Source: Planococcus citri
Taxonomy: Eukaryota > Arthropoda > Insecta > Hemiptera > Pseudococcidae
NCBI RefSeq assembly: GCF_950023065.1
Contig: NC_088677.1
Location: 17,629,230-17,693,229 of the forward strand
Direction: 5' to 3'
Length of the DNA: 64,000 nt
Part shown: positions 25,701 through 36,500 of the stretch, one piece after another
Numbering within the stretch: the stretch's first letter is position 1
Layout: each line of letters opens with the position of its first letter
Translations under genes and position numbers: made by a program
The notes under the pieces: model-generated
The model's database searches: none
What the model was told of the DNA's origin: nothing
Seen by the model: the letters and a program-made list of their open reading frames with translations, nothing else

Positions 25701-28700
25701 ATCAGAATGCAAAAAATTCAATCTTTGCTTTACAGATGGATCAAAAATACCAACACTTCACACAGGATATGCATACTCTATAAATGATAGAATTTCAAAT
25801 TTTAAAATCCATAACTGTTCTTCAATCTACACTGCCGAACTCACAGCTATTTTCCACTGTCTCTGTGACATACTCACTTATGAATCAGAAAATAAGTCCT
25901 TCTTAATTCAAAGTGATTCCCTCAGCTCACTAACTGCTATCCAAAATCTTTTTTCCGATCACCTTCTAATTCAAAATATTCATAAAACTCTATTTGACTT
26001 ACAAAATTCAAACTTCTTCATACAGTTTATGTATGTACCCAGCCACGTTGGAATCTTAGGAAATGAAATTGTAGATATTAATGCTAAATCTGCCACCATC
26101 CTTTCTCCCCTTATATTTATCACAGCTGACGACCTCAAATCTATCTTCACCCAAAGCACACTTAAGAAATGGCAAAACTTTTGGTCCCTCCAAACCACAA
26201 ACAAGCTCTTTCAACATAAAAAATTAGTCCATCCTTGGAAAAACCTCTCCCACTTAAACAGACTTGAAGAAATCACTATAACCAGACTGAGAATTGGCCA
26301 CACAAAAATCACACATAATCACCTCTATGAAAAGGCCCCAAAACCCACATGTCAATTCTGCCTCTCAGAACTTATATCTGTCCAACACTTACTATTTCAA
26401 TGTCCCTCCTTACATCAGCACAGACTATCCCTACAAATAGATGAAAGATCCCTATTCATACCAGACGACCCTTCCGAAATTAAAAAATTCTTAGACCTAA
26501 TTAAAAAACTTGACCTTACCAACTCGATTTAAATCTCATACGACGGGTGTAATAATCAAGTAATTACAAACACCCAAAAAAAAAAAAAAAAAAAAAAAAC
26601 AGTAGGTATATGTCAGAATTTTTAAGACTTGAAAGAAAATCTGTAGACTTTTAGAGATGCTAACTTTTGAAAACTTGGAAAGCCTTGAAAAGTGAGACTC
26701 GTTTCCTCCTCCCTAAAAAGAAGTATTCGACTCAGACATGAAAATTTTTTAAACAATTTGTACAGATGATAATATTTTATCTTTTTCGATATTTTCCAAT
26801 TTTGAGAGCTTCATATGATGGCCATCATCATTTGGGGGACCAAGGGAGAGATTTTCCCGAAATGTGGTTATTTGGAAGGACTCTGCCTAGAAATGAAACA
26901 TTTTTAATAAGTAAATTTGTACAGATATATGTTTTTCATTTTTTTTGCAGGTGGAGGGGGGAGTTTTCCAAGTTTGAGGGGTTTTACAATAATTGGGGGG
27001 ACCAAAAAGGTAGGGTTTTCTTTAAAAAGTAGTTATTTAAAAAAAATCTTCTCAAAATTTAAACAAAAAATGTTGTTATCTTTTTTATAAATTAAATATT
27101 TGTCATTTTCAATGTACAGATATCAATTTTTCATTTTTTTTTTTTTTTTTTTTTTTTTTTGATAGGAGGAGGGGGGAGTTTTCCAACTTTGAGGGAGTTT
27201 TACAATAATTTGGGGGACCAAAAAGGTAGGTTTTTCTGTAAAAAGTTGAAAAAATTCTTCTCAAAATTTAAACAAAAAGTTTTTTCATCTTTTTTATACG
27301 TATGTAACTATTTTTCACAAATTGGGGGAGAAGATGGGCTTCATACAAGAGAACCAGGATAATTTGAGGGTCCAAAGAGGGGTTTTTCTTGTAAAAGGGT
27401 GACCTATGTCCTATGTATAGAACAATAAAAAAATTTGTTCAACTTTTCACTAATTTTAATTTTTGCTTATTCCATTTTTTTCTATTTTACTTGACAAAAT
27501 AAGGTACACCCTGAAGTAAGTATGTTATATTTTAAGATTTCACGAACACCTACCAGGAGGGAATCTTTCACCCAATACAGCTTCAATCCATTCTTGAGCT
27601 TCGCGTTCTTGCTCCGGGTCACGTTTACCGGCCACCTGAATTCAAATAATAAAGATTACCTCAGTACATTTTTCCTTTGTACATGTACATACATACAAAC
27701 AAAACATTGGACAGAAATTATTGAACATTTGCCAATTTTTTTACGTTTTTTTACGCTAACGCCCACACTAAAAATATTTCATTTTTGCCCAGTGACATTA
27801 CGCGTGAAACTTCGCGAACTCTTACGTGAAATTACGTCAACGGATTTTCATGATCATTGTAGATGGATGACTAATCAGACGAAAGAAATTGAAAAAATGT
27901 CGTGGTAAAAAAAGAAAAAAATTCTCGACTTGAGGAATCACGACACCATACCTAACTTAAGTTGAGCTTTCTTGCAAGTATAGGTAGATACCTATCTAGT
28001 ATTTAAAAACGTGAGAACTTATTTGATGTTCTCATTATCAGAATAATTGATAATTTCCACCTTGTGATAAATCAGTTAGGTACCTACTTGAAGGAAAAAA
28101 AATCTTTCTACTGTTTTTTTCGTTCCTTTCAATTTGGAATTTTCCCCAAATTTTTAAAATAAATCCAGATCGAACTAAATTTATAAGCCAATCCAAAATA
28201 AACATTAATAATCTACAAATGATATCTTTTGATGCATTGCAACCTTCGCTGCATTTAAACTCACAAAATCCAACCTTGATCTTTATAATAATAACTTCGC
28301 TTGGGTAATAACATTTACTTTACAACGATGATTTAATGCATTCGCTCTGCCAAAAGTTTTTAAAGGTTGATGAATTATATATTTCTCGAACGATAATGGT
28401 CTATTTATAAGAAAACGAAACGTAAACAACGTTTATTTTAATGGCTGATGGGCGCTGCATTGCATCTTGTATAATAAACGTAAAACTGTCGCTTTCTACA
28501 ATGCAGAATTCCAACGCTAAATTGGCTCTAGACTCGATTTATCGAGCGATGGAAAATAATTCGATTATTTGGAGCGATTTATTTTTGTCTTTATTCTGCG
28601 ATCTGCTGAGCGAAGCTGTGATGGAAGATGGAAACTTTTTCAAAAATATAGGTAACTCTTGCAATACGAATAAAATTATTTAAAAAAATTTTTAAAATTA

Positions 28701-30978
28701 TGATGAAAAATAAAAGTAAAAAGATCAAAATTTTGAAGTAATTCTTTAATATCTTAGTCACGAGTTGTAAACAATTTTCTAATTTACACTCCTCCATCCT
28801 CAATTTTATTCAACATGAAACAAATTTGGCAAGCAAGTGTACTTATAGTCTTCAGAATTTAAATCACTGATTCGAAGAGGCAAACGTTAAAGAGAGTAGG
28901 CTGTTTTTTAATTACTATAAATTGCCCCCACACGAGACAAGGGGCCAAAATTTAGGGTATTCGTCGAAATCTCGACCACGTTCTTGAAAAAATTAGTCAC
29001 ATGTCAATTGTCATATGAACTTGAAAGCAATATATCATTTTTTGAAACATCAACTTTTTTTATAAAAAAAAAAAAAAAAAAAGTACAAAAATAATTAAAT
29101 AGGGAAAATGATTCAGCTTGATCGTATTTTTAATCCATGACCACTTCTCACAGAACTATCAAATTAATTAAAATTATCTCAGTTTTGCAAAAAACCTTCG
29201 ATATTTTGTTTTTCAATTTTCTTGGAAAAAAAAACGAATATTTTGATGTTTTTTCTTATCATTTTAGTAAATTTTAAGGAGACGAGCTGATATTTTTGCA
29301 TCAATCTCACCAATGCTTTTAATTCGTTAAAAAAATACTCGTAATTTCACTCAAAATTATCATCCAAGTAAGTTAAAAATGTTGCAAAAAATTTTGAGCT
29401 TGCAATTTTTTTGAATCAGTTTGTTGATTTCAATAATTTCTTTGGAAATGTTGTGATTTTTGTTCAAAATTGTGAAAATTTTGTAATTTTTTTCTCAGAG
29501 TCACGATCGTCTTCTTTTTAGAATCAAAACTTCCATTTTTCAAAAAAATTGTCTTTTTTTTGAAATTACGACAATTTTTGTTCGCTTATAAGAAAATTGA
29601 AAGTTGACAATTTTTTTTAGAAAATTAGCCCTACAGTTATATTATTTCTTGAAAAACATTACAACTTCGAAAATTTTTTTTGAAAAAAGATACAAAAATT
29701 TCAAAATTGAATGTTCGATTTTTTTTCATTTTTTGTTTCAAAATAACAAAATTATTGTCATTTTTTACCAAAAATTGAATGTTTTATTCTTGCAAAAAAT
29801 TGTAAGCTTGCTATTTTTTTAAATCAGTTTTTCGACTTCTTTGAAAAAAAAATCACAATGTTGTAATTTTCGTTTAAAATTGTTAAAAGATTGTAATTTT
29901 TTAGAATAGAATCTGCAATTTTCTTAAAAATTGCCTTTTTTTGAAATTACGACAATTTTTGTCCTTGAAAGTTCGAAATTTTTGCAGAAGAATAGGTACA
30001 GTTTTATCATTTCTCGAAAAACATTAAAACTTTGAAAACTTTTTTCGAAGATTGGGTATAGAAAATTCAAAATTGATAATGTTCGATTTCTGCCATTTTT
30101 TGTTTCAAAATTATAATTTTTTGCTAAAAATTGCATGTTTTAGTTAAAATAGCCTTTAAAATGTTGAAAATTTGTGTTTTTTCAACATTTTACATTTTTT
30201 TTTGCAAAAATTGTAAGCTTGTGTGGTTTAAACTAAAATATGGTGCATATTTTTTCACCAAGTTGAAAGCATAATTTATCGTAGGTATTAAAAAAATGCC
30301 ATAAATATCATTTTTTTTTACCAAAAATTTTAAATTCATACATTTTGATGAAATTTTTTGAAATTCAAAGCAAGTAAGTATTTTTTTTTTTCAATTTTTC
30401 AGAAAAAAAAGATCAATTTTTTTGACATAATGGAAAACTGATTTTCCTGCCAAAATATGAAAGTGAAAGTTGACTAATTTTTCATCAGAACAATGATTCT
30501 GTTCTTCTACGGAAAAAAATTGAAAATGATAACATTTTTCGAAACATTATGAATCGTTATAGTTTTACAAAAAATTTGAAGTTAACAATTAATTTTTTCA
30601 GAATCATGATTTTTACTTTTCTTAAGAGAAAAATCAGAAGTAGATCAATTTTTTCCAAAAATTAGCAAAAAAAAAATTGTTTTTTGTTGGAAATAAATTT
30701 ATAATTTTTTTACAAAATCATGATTATGGTCAAAACGTTATTTAAATTGTATTTTTTTTTTTACTTTTCGAGAAGAAAACTTGAAAATTGAAATTTTTTT
30801 CACTTATAAAAATTTATATTTTTTACAAAAATTGAGATTTGTTTTTTTTTCTTGTTTTTTAAACATTTTTATAATTAAGAACAAACCAAACAAACTAATT
30901 GAAAAGTCACCTCAATTATTGAAATGATTTCTTTTTTTTTTGGTACTTAAATCTGACGAATTGTTACAATCTTATTAG

Positions 30979-31015
<37 letters not shown>

Positions 31016-31408
31016 AAAAACCTGAGACTTGGTCATTAATTTTTTTTTCAATCGAATAAGTAATTGAAAATATTTGGAAATGAAAATTATTCTTCGACAT
31101 CTCGAACACTATGAACCATCTCTTGGAATATTTTTTCATCATCTTTCATTTGCTAGAGACCAAATTAGAGGTGGTTCAAAACCAAATTTCATTTTCAACA
31201 AATCAGTAAAAAAAAAAAAAAAAATGCGAAAAAATCAAAATATTAATTTGAACAATTTTACAAAAAAACAAAAAAATCTTCAAAAATTCTCATAAAACCT
31301 CCCCTAAAAATCTCCAAAATCTCCACAGTCCAATAACTATCCCATACCACACCGCAAACACTCGGTATAATCTACACGTACCTGCCACAAGGGTCTTCCA
31401 CCAGGCAT
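19748..31408 (-). CDS. Mp20: Muscle protein 20 (Mp20), transgelin/calponin family
   Basis: Actin-binding calponin-homology protein of insect muscle. Five exons: 31408-31382, 27635-27554, 20408-20279, 20166-20046 and 19939-19748, 552 nt in all, encoding 183 residues (Drosophila Mp20 is about the same length). It starts MPGGRPLWQ, then a CH domain from REAQEWIEA through DGIVLCRLMNKLAPG and VDLWESKNI. The C-terminus has PFLGPRP, the EEQLRAGEGVIGLQAGTNK stretch and a single calponin-like repeat (SGQNFGATRKILLGK). An upstream in-frame methionine exists, but the short leader is what relatives have. Intron 2 (7.1 kb) contains a foldback and two retrotransposon insertions. A near-identical copy of exon 3 lies 5 kb downstream of the stop. 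Confidence 0.95.
20758..23219. mobile_element. Foldback element B2, in Mp20 intron 2
   Basis: Ends are near-perfect complements: ggctataggtggataagtat at 20758 and its complement ending at 23219. Outer arms of about 0.55 kb are followed by head-to-tail tiles of roughly 105-120 bp, facing inward on both sides of a core (21640-21900). It is inserted in a TTGCCAAAAA-type array that continues on both sides. Short frames on both strands are mirrored copies of one another and are not genes. Confidence 0.88.
23220..24585. repeat. Degenerate TTGCCAAAAATTGTCAAAAA array
   Basis: Loose units of about 30-35 nt: a gccaaaaattgtcaaaaa core followed by tctcgcttttt. It surrounds the small retrotransposon tail at 23545-23684 and is cut by foldback B2 on its left. 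Frames are open only by composition. Confidence 0.7.
23545..23684 (+). mobile_element. Short 3' end of a related non-LTR retrotransposon
   Basis: About 110-140 bp of A+C-rich sequence ends in a 31-nt hairpin (23624-23654) nearly matching that of the element at 24588-26601, then a poly(A) run. It has the same orientation as the larger element. The exact 5' end cannot be fixed. The sequence before the hairpin differs from the larger copy, so it may be a sister family using the same tail. Confidence 0.75.
24586..26532 (+). CDS. Reverse transcriptase-RNase H polyprotein, partial
   Basis: About 648 residues without a stop. In order: RT motif A (LEKAFDKAW), motif B (NGVPQGSVLS), the catalytic motif as FADDI, the thumb region (FLGLTFDRKLNW), then an RNase H domain with FTDGSKI, TAELTAI, SDSLSSL and VPSHVGILGNE, and a C-terminal zinc-knuckle-like CQFC-x-HLLFQC. 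RNase H after RT places it in the I/LOA/R1 group of the Jockey superfamily; the exact clade is uncertain. The endonuclease and ORF1 are missing. No stop or frameshift is visible, but without its 5' part it is not autonomous. Confidence 0.92.
   Translation, partial: YYLEKAFDKAWRYKILQKLHSIGIRGHLAYFIQNFLTNRTFRVRVDNTYSEFFEIENGVPQGSVLSTVLFILLIDDISNVVSRPISLRIFADDINISFRSNNIQLALQVIQETLEKIESWADSNGLTFSESKTHCILFTKKNKIPPDLIFNFKGHSLEFKTTTKFLGLTFDRKLNWTPHFLKVKSDIMKRLNLLKIIKNTKYKPSRKLLLHLYKSLIRSKIEYGSPCFANISNKTSNILKTIQNSALRICLGALYSSPIDSLYCEAAELPPDFRRTLITNKFISNASTNPSHPLQNSINPPNPQHFDHIEGPISNFITMLNDLQINPKTLIQKPILYPPWLLKPPQVNLQLINYPKNSHSPLVIKQNYLELLSECKKFNLCFTDGSKIPTLHTGYAYSINDRISNFKIHNCSSIYTAELTAIFHCLCDILTYESENKSFLIQSDSLSSLTAIQNLFSDHLLIQNIHKTLFDLQNSNFFIQFMYVPSHVGILGNEIVDINAKSATILSPLIFITADDLKSIFTQSTLKKWQNFWSLQTTNKLFQHKKLVHPWKNLSHLNRLEEITITRLRIGHTKITHNHLYEKAPKPTCQFCLSELISVQHLLFQCPSLHQHRLSLQIDERSLFIPDDPSEIKKFLDLIKKLDLTNSI
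24588..26601 (+). mobile_element. 5'-truncated non-LTR retrotransposon with open RT-RNase H frame
   Basis: Runs from mid reverse transcriptase to a poly(A) tail (26576-26600). The 5' truncation falls inside RT motif A; the first in-frame residues are YYLEKAFDKAW, just after a stop at 24583-24585. The 3' UTR is only some 45 nt and contains a hairpin (26545-26575). The unbroken frame suggests a recent insertion. It lies in Mp20 intron 2, on the opposite strand to Mp20. Confidence 0.93.
26760..27420. repeat. G-rich tandem repeat in Mp20 intron 2
   Basis: Three to four imperfect copies, spaced about 160-195 bp, of gtacagat ... gtggaggggggagttttcc ... gggggaccaaaaaggtagg. The same unit occurs inverted at 385-645. 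Confidence 0.6.
27640..31380. other. Mp20 intron 1
   Basis: 3.7 kb without recognised genes. 28140-28900 is unique-looking with an 80-codon plus-strand frame (28441-28683) that I do not recognise. 29000-31070 is T-rich with many tttttcaaaattgt-like words and a run of about 30 T near 30980. Regulatory sequence for a muscle gene could hide here. Confidence 0.5.
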
Positions 31409-31589
31409 TTTGAATAATACAGTGAACGAATTTAGTAGGTACACTCGACGACTCGGCGAAAAGCGAGAAATCACAATTAAATAAAGATAAAAGATACTAA
31501 CTGGTAGTCTCTCTTCGTTCTGGAAAGACACGTATAGTTTTACTCGAGATGCGAAAATTCAAAAAGAGGGGGTTATGAGGTCACCCGGG

Positions 31590-31623
31590 ATAAATTTAGA
31601 AATCACCTTCTCGATATTTTTAG
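31590..31623 (-). promoter_or_regulatory. Two MEF2-like A/T boxes upstream of Mp20
   Basis: Plus-strand words ataaatttag (31590-31599) and atatttttag (31614-31623) each fit the MEF2 consensus YTAWWWWTAR at nine of ten positions. They sit about 180-215 bp before the Mp20 ATG, between it and the end of LRP1. MEF2 drives many muscle genes, so the placement makes sense, but such A/T words are frequent in DNA this AT-rich. Confidence 0.3.
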
Positions 31624-31660
31624 TCCACTATGGAATATCGAGTTAACATATTTTCCCGTA

Positions 31661-33191
31661 TTTATTACATACAAAAACCACACACACACATGTCATCGTT
31701 CAACTTGAGAAAGGAACCTTGTACATATAAATCTGGTGAAACAAAGCCCTCAAAAAAAAAACTCTCCTGTCATCGTTGGCAGCATTCCTCGATAATGAAA
31801 TAATAACAACCCCGGGGTCGGGGCCGTTAAACCGTTATACGTTCTAAAATTTATTTTACAAATACATCTCGTTAATACACGAACAAATATTCAAACGTAC
31901 ACCGGTTTTTTTTTTTAAATAAAAAGACAATGAAATAAAACAAAAATACTACGTAATAATGAGTATCACCGTTGGAAGCACAAAGAAAAAAAAATATAGA
32001 AAGTTATACAATATTACGTCGATGCATTGACTAGTACATTTCAAATGTTGTAACATTTGCTAATAAAAATTACGCGAGTACACTAAAAAAAAATATTATG
32101 CCCCGTTGTTCGTAATATAAATTTCGTCCTTACATTTTTTCCCCTTTCGAAAAAAAAATTGCTTTCATGTTTCATCGAGAAAAAAAATATTAAAATAAAA
32201 TAAAATTCACCTACTTAAAAATATACCAACGTTTCTATATAGAGCCTCTTATACGATATTATAGACGAAAGAAAATACAAAAAAAGGAAAGAGAAAAAAA
32301 AACGTACAAAAAAAATAATTAAAAACATTCTAAAATACGTAATTAAAATCTACAAATATTATGGCACAATTATGTTAACAATTCGATTCCCTTTGATTAA
32401 GTAGATAATACAAACATTATATAAACGTATAAAATTACACAACTATTTATAAACTATTTCCAAAGCAACCGTACAAAAAAAAGAAGAAAGAAAATAAGAA
32501 GAAAAATTACGTATTTGAAACACTCGTTCGCGTTAAATAATTAAAATTTCAACACATAGGAACCTCAAATTAATAAAATTCACAACCGTCGTTGAGGTAA
32601 AATTTTGCTTATAGAATGGATATGGCGGACAAATACAAACAGACATTATACAAGTAACGTACTAAAATTACACCTAACACATCGTTTCGCTTGAGTATTA
32701 TAAGTTACAACGTTTAAAATAAAATAATAATTCACAACCAATACATCGTAATAACAAAAGAATTACCCACAAAATAATAATACCACTGTTTAAACACAAC
32801 ACAACAATATTAGGGTACATAAGCGGCCATTTTTTTCTTTTAAATCGACGGCTTGAGAATTTCCTTTCAACGAAAAAACGAAAAAAAAACCCTAATTCTA
32901 AAAAATACAACACAACGTTTTGTTTGGCAACATTGGGCATAAATAGTTGAAATCCTCCAGCTTAAACAATTGACTTAATAAAAAATATACATGGTTTGAG
33001 AAAAAATAATTCACGATCAACTACATTACGTAGCTACGTACATACATACAAGAAGAAGGTTAACATATAATACCAGAAAGTATAGTAGGAACATACCAAT
33101 CAATGGAAAAGAAATTTAAAAATTGCTACGACGACGAGGTCGTCAGTCGAGTCCCAAAAAAGGATTAAACTTAGTCTCGATTTACTTGTAT
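31661..33191 (-). other. Probable LRP1 3' UTR with candidate poly(A) signals
   Basis: The 1.5 kb after the LRP1 stop has no long frame on the minus strand, no obvious repeat family and a higher CpG content than the introns. AATAAA hexamers on the minus strand lie at 31855-31850 and 31666-31661. If the second is used, LRP1 transcription ends within about 250 bp of the Mp20 start codon. Confidence 0.5.
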
Positions 33192-33563
33192 TTATTGCAC
33201 TTGTTCATTGCTCGTTGATAAAGTATCGTTTAATTCCATCGTGCTTTGCAGTAGGCCTTTTTTCTCTTCGTTTATGTTGGTGGAATGTTCGCCTCCGATG
33301 CTGTATATCGACTCGTACACCGGATTCGCGAATGTGTTGGAAGATAATTGGAAAATCACCTGCACATGATTAAAAATTAGAATCGTATACATTCATATAA
33401 ATTTCAATTTTGCTTGTACTGATTGCGACTTTTACGTACCTTCTCTTGTAAAGGAGTAACATGGTCTAGGGTAACTTCATCTTCTTCGGCGTCTCCTCTC
33501 AAGTACATAGGATTATTTACTGCTCCATTTTCTTGAATACGAACGTGCATAAATGCTCCATTA
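33192..33563 (-). CDS. LRP1: LRP1 exons 40-41: cytoplasmic tail with two NPxY motifs
   Basis: The last two exons encode about 98 residues of tail. Exon 40 has NNPMY, matching the first NPxY of vertebrate LRP1 (context NGA-x-V-x-I), and an acidic stretch DAEEDE. Exon 41 has [11 protein letters not shown], equivalent to the vertebrate distal NPVYATLY, which combines NPxY with a YxxL-type endocytosis signal. Such motifs bind PTB-domain adaptors. The stop codon is at 33194-33192. The two exons are separated from the membrane exon by a 3.6 kb repeat-filled intron. Confidence 0.95.
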
Positions 33564-36500
33564 CTGGAATAAAAAAAATGTATAAAATTCAATCCATTTC
33601 AACTCGATATGTAGGGGATTTCACCAGTGGCAGATTCAACATACGGGGGCAGAAAAAATCAAAAATTCCCATCAATCGTGATTTTTTTGATTTTTGAAAA
33701 TAGTCCTAATCTCGTAAAATGGGTTGAAATTTTTACAAATTACAGAAAGAATGTCGAAATTCATTCTGAGCAATTTTGAAAAATTTTCAAAATCCAGAAT
33801 CAGGAAATGATTTTTTGGAATATTGAAATAAGGTGTAATTTGACCCATCAAATTGGGGTACAATTTTCTCAGAAAGTAGAAAAAAAATTGAAATCCATTT
33901 TGAGCGGGTTTGAAGTGTTTTTGAGCTTCAAAATCACATGAATTTTTTCAAAAATCTCAAAAGAAATGATTTTTTATACTTGGGGCTTGAAATGATTCAA
34001 AACTAAAACTACTAAAGAAAATCGAAAGGAGTTGTTGATTTTCTACCGAAATTTCAACTCATATGAGTCAAATGATACGTTTTTCGAAAATCCCAAAAAT
34101 CAGGACCAGTAGATTTCGTGGCCGCAAAAATTCTTCAAAAATACTCGAAATATTTGCGAATCTTGCGAAATTGTAACCCATTTTGATAAGTCGCAAGGTC
34201 ACTTTTTAGTTTAGAACGTTTTTGAGAAATTTCAAGGTCAAAACTCAGATCATAATAATTTTCATGATTTTTGAAAAAGGCGTCTTTAACAGCTGATTAA
34301 AATGAGTTGAAATTTTCACAGAGAATCAAAAAAATTTTCAAAATTCATTTTGAGCGGTTTTGAAGAATTTTGAGCTCAAAAATTGGGTCATGAATTTCTT
34401 CGAGACTTTGAAAAGTTCAAAAATTATGCCAGCAATGAAATAGGGTTAAAATTTAAGCAGGAAAAAATCAAAAATTGCTATCAAAACTTATGTATTTTTA
34501 GCAGTTTTGAATATTTCGATTTCTCGCGAAATTTTAACACATTTTGATCGATCGCGTGATACTTTTCCAAAAAATCTCAAAAATAATAACCGCGGATTTT
34601 GGGACTGAAAATTCTTTAAAAAATAATCAGAATTAAATTTTCGATGAAATGTTGAAAAAGACACTTTTTCAAAAATTCCATCAATCATCAACTAGCCCAA
34701 TTTTGAAGCTCTAAATTCTGCAATCAAAACTGCTTCAAAAAAATATTGGGAAATTTTTGATGTTTTGTGGAAAATTTAATCAATTTGTACGAGTCAAATG
34801 ACATCTTTTTCGAAAATTCCAAAAACCCAGGCCAGATTTCAGGGCTGTAACTCTTTTTGCTAAAATAGCAAAACAACTTTCATAAAAACTGTTTCAAAAA
34901 GGCTTGTTCTTTTTTTTTTGTTGCCAAAACTGAAGAAAAAACACCCTGTGTGGTCAAAATTTCCAGAACGCATCGATCGTTTTCTCGTCCCAAAAAATTA
35001 AGAGCACGTCCCTTTCCCCTCTCTCCACCATTAAAAAAAATTATGGTGGGACTGTGAAAACGGCAGCCCTACACAGACGACCTTGGAAGGATAGATACGT
35101 AGATCAGTGACCTAGAGAAGTCCAACAGTCGCACGGACGACCTTGAGAGGCCAGCTAGACGGGCCAATGACCTTAAGATGCCAGACAGCTAACCAGACGA
35201 CCTCGAAAAGCACTACTGAGGGGTGAATGACCTTGAGAGAATGGACAAGCAGACAGACAACAATGAGATGTTACATCGTGGATCAGTGACTTGAGAGGCT
35301 GGATAGACGGACCCGTAACCTTCAGAGTCCAGGGGGTCAATGACCTTTGGATGGCAGATAGGAAGACGGATGACCTAGAGAAGTCAAAACCATAGGTCAA
35401 TGGCCTTAAAAGACAAAGAAGACAGCCGATCTTGGAAATCTAGATAACAGGGTCCGTGACCTTGAGAGATCAGGCGACCTTAGGAAGCCATAATGACTGG
35501 TCAATGACACTAAGATGCCAGATTAGACGAAAAACAGGCAGACACATGACCTTGGAAAGCCCGGTAGACGGACCAATGGCTTTAAGAGGCCAGCTAAGCG
35601 GGTCAATGAAACAGGAATAAATACGGCCATGAGAAACCGAAAAATAGGTTAATGACCTTGAGAAGCTGGGACATGGGTCAATGACCTTTGGATGCCAGAT
35701 AGGAAGACGGATGACCTAGAGAAGTCAAAACCATAGGTCAATGACCTTAAAAGACAAAGAAGACGGCTGATCTTGGAAATCCAGATATCAGGGTCAGTGA
35801 CCTTGGGAAGTCAGACTACCTTAGGAAGCCATAATGACTGGTCAATGACCCTAAGATGCCAGAACAGATGAGATGTAGGCAGATAGATGACCCTGGAAAG
35901 CTGGGTAGATGAACAAATGACCTTGAGCGGCCAACTAGACGGGTCAATGACCTTTAGAGGGAAAATATGACTGAAAAAGACCTTGAGAAACAGAAAACAT
36001 AGGTCAATGACCTTGAGAGGCGGGCCAGATATACGATTTTGAGAAGCTAGACATACGGGTCATTGACCTTTCGAGTCCAGAGGCAGGCAGGCAACCATGA
36101 AAAGGCTGGGCAGGTAGGTGAGTGAACTTGAGGGACCAGGCAGACGAGTCACTGACCCTAAAAGATCAAACAGGAGTACAGAGAGACGATCTCGAGAAGT
36201 CAGACAGATGGGTCAGTGACTTTGAGAGGTCAGGCAGACGAGTCAATAACTCTAAGAGGTCAGCCAGGAATACAGAAAAACTTTTCACATATTTTGGCTG
36301 AATTTTTGAGGCTACTATTATACCACCTACAAAGGTTTTTTTAAGGGGGGGGGGGAGAAAAGGGGCTGCTCTTCATCTGCACCGGGTGTTCTAACTTGCT
36401 CTAATGATGCTCTATCCCTTGAGGGGTATCCCCCTTCCCTCCTGAAAGTGGTAGGGCCAGCGAAATCCATCCCATCATTCCCATAAAAATCTATTTCCTT

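Noticed and set aside
27522..27908. 128-codon plus-strand frame
   Set aside because: Its first part is the complement of Mp20 exon 2; the rest is intron.
28441..28683. 80-codon plus-strand frame in Mp20 intron 1
   Set aside because: No recognised domain, no clear splice or poly(A) context. Kept only as part of the intron description.
35173..35400. 75-codon minus-strand frame in the GACCTT minisatellite
   Set aside because: Peptide periodicity follows the 30-31 nt unit and the region lies within an LRP1 intron.
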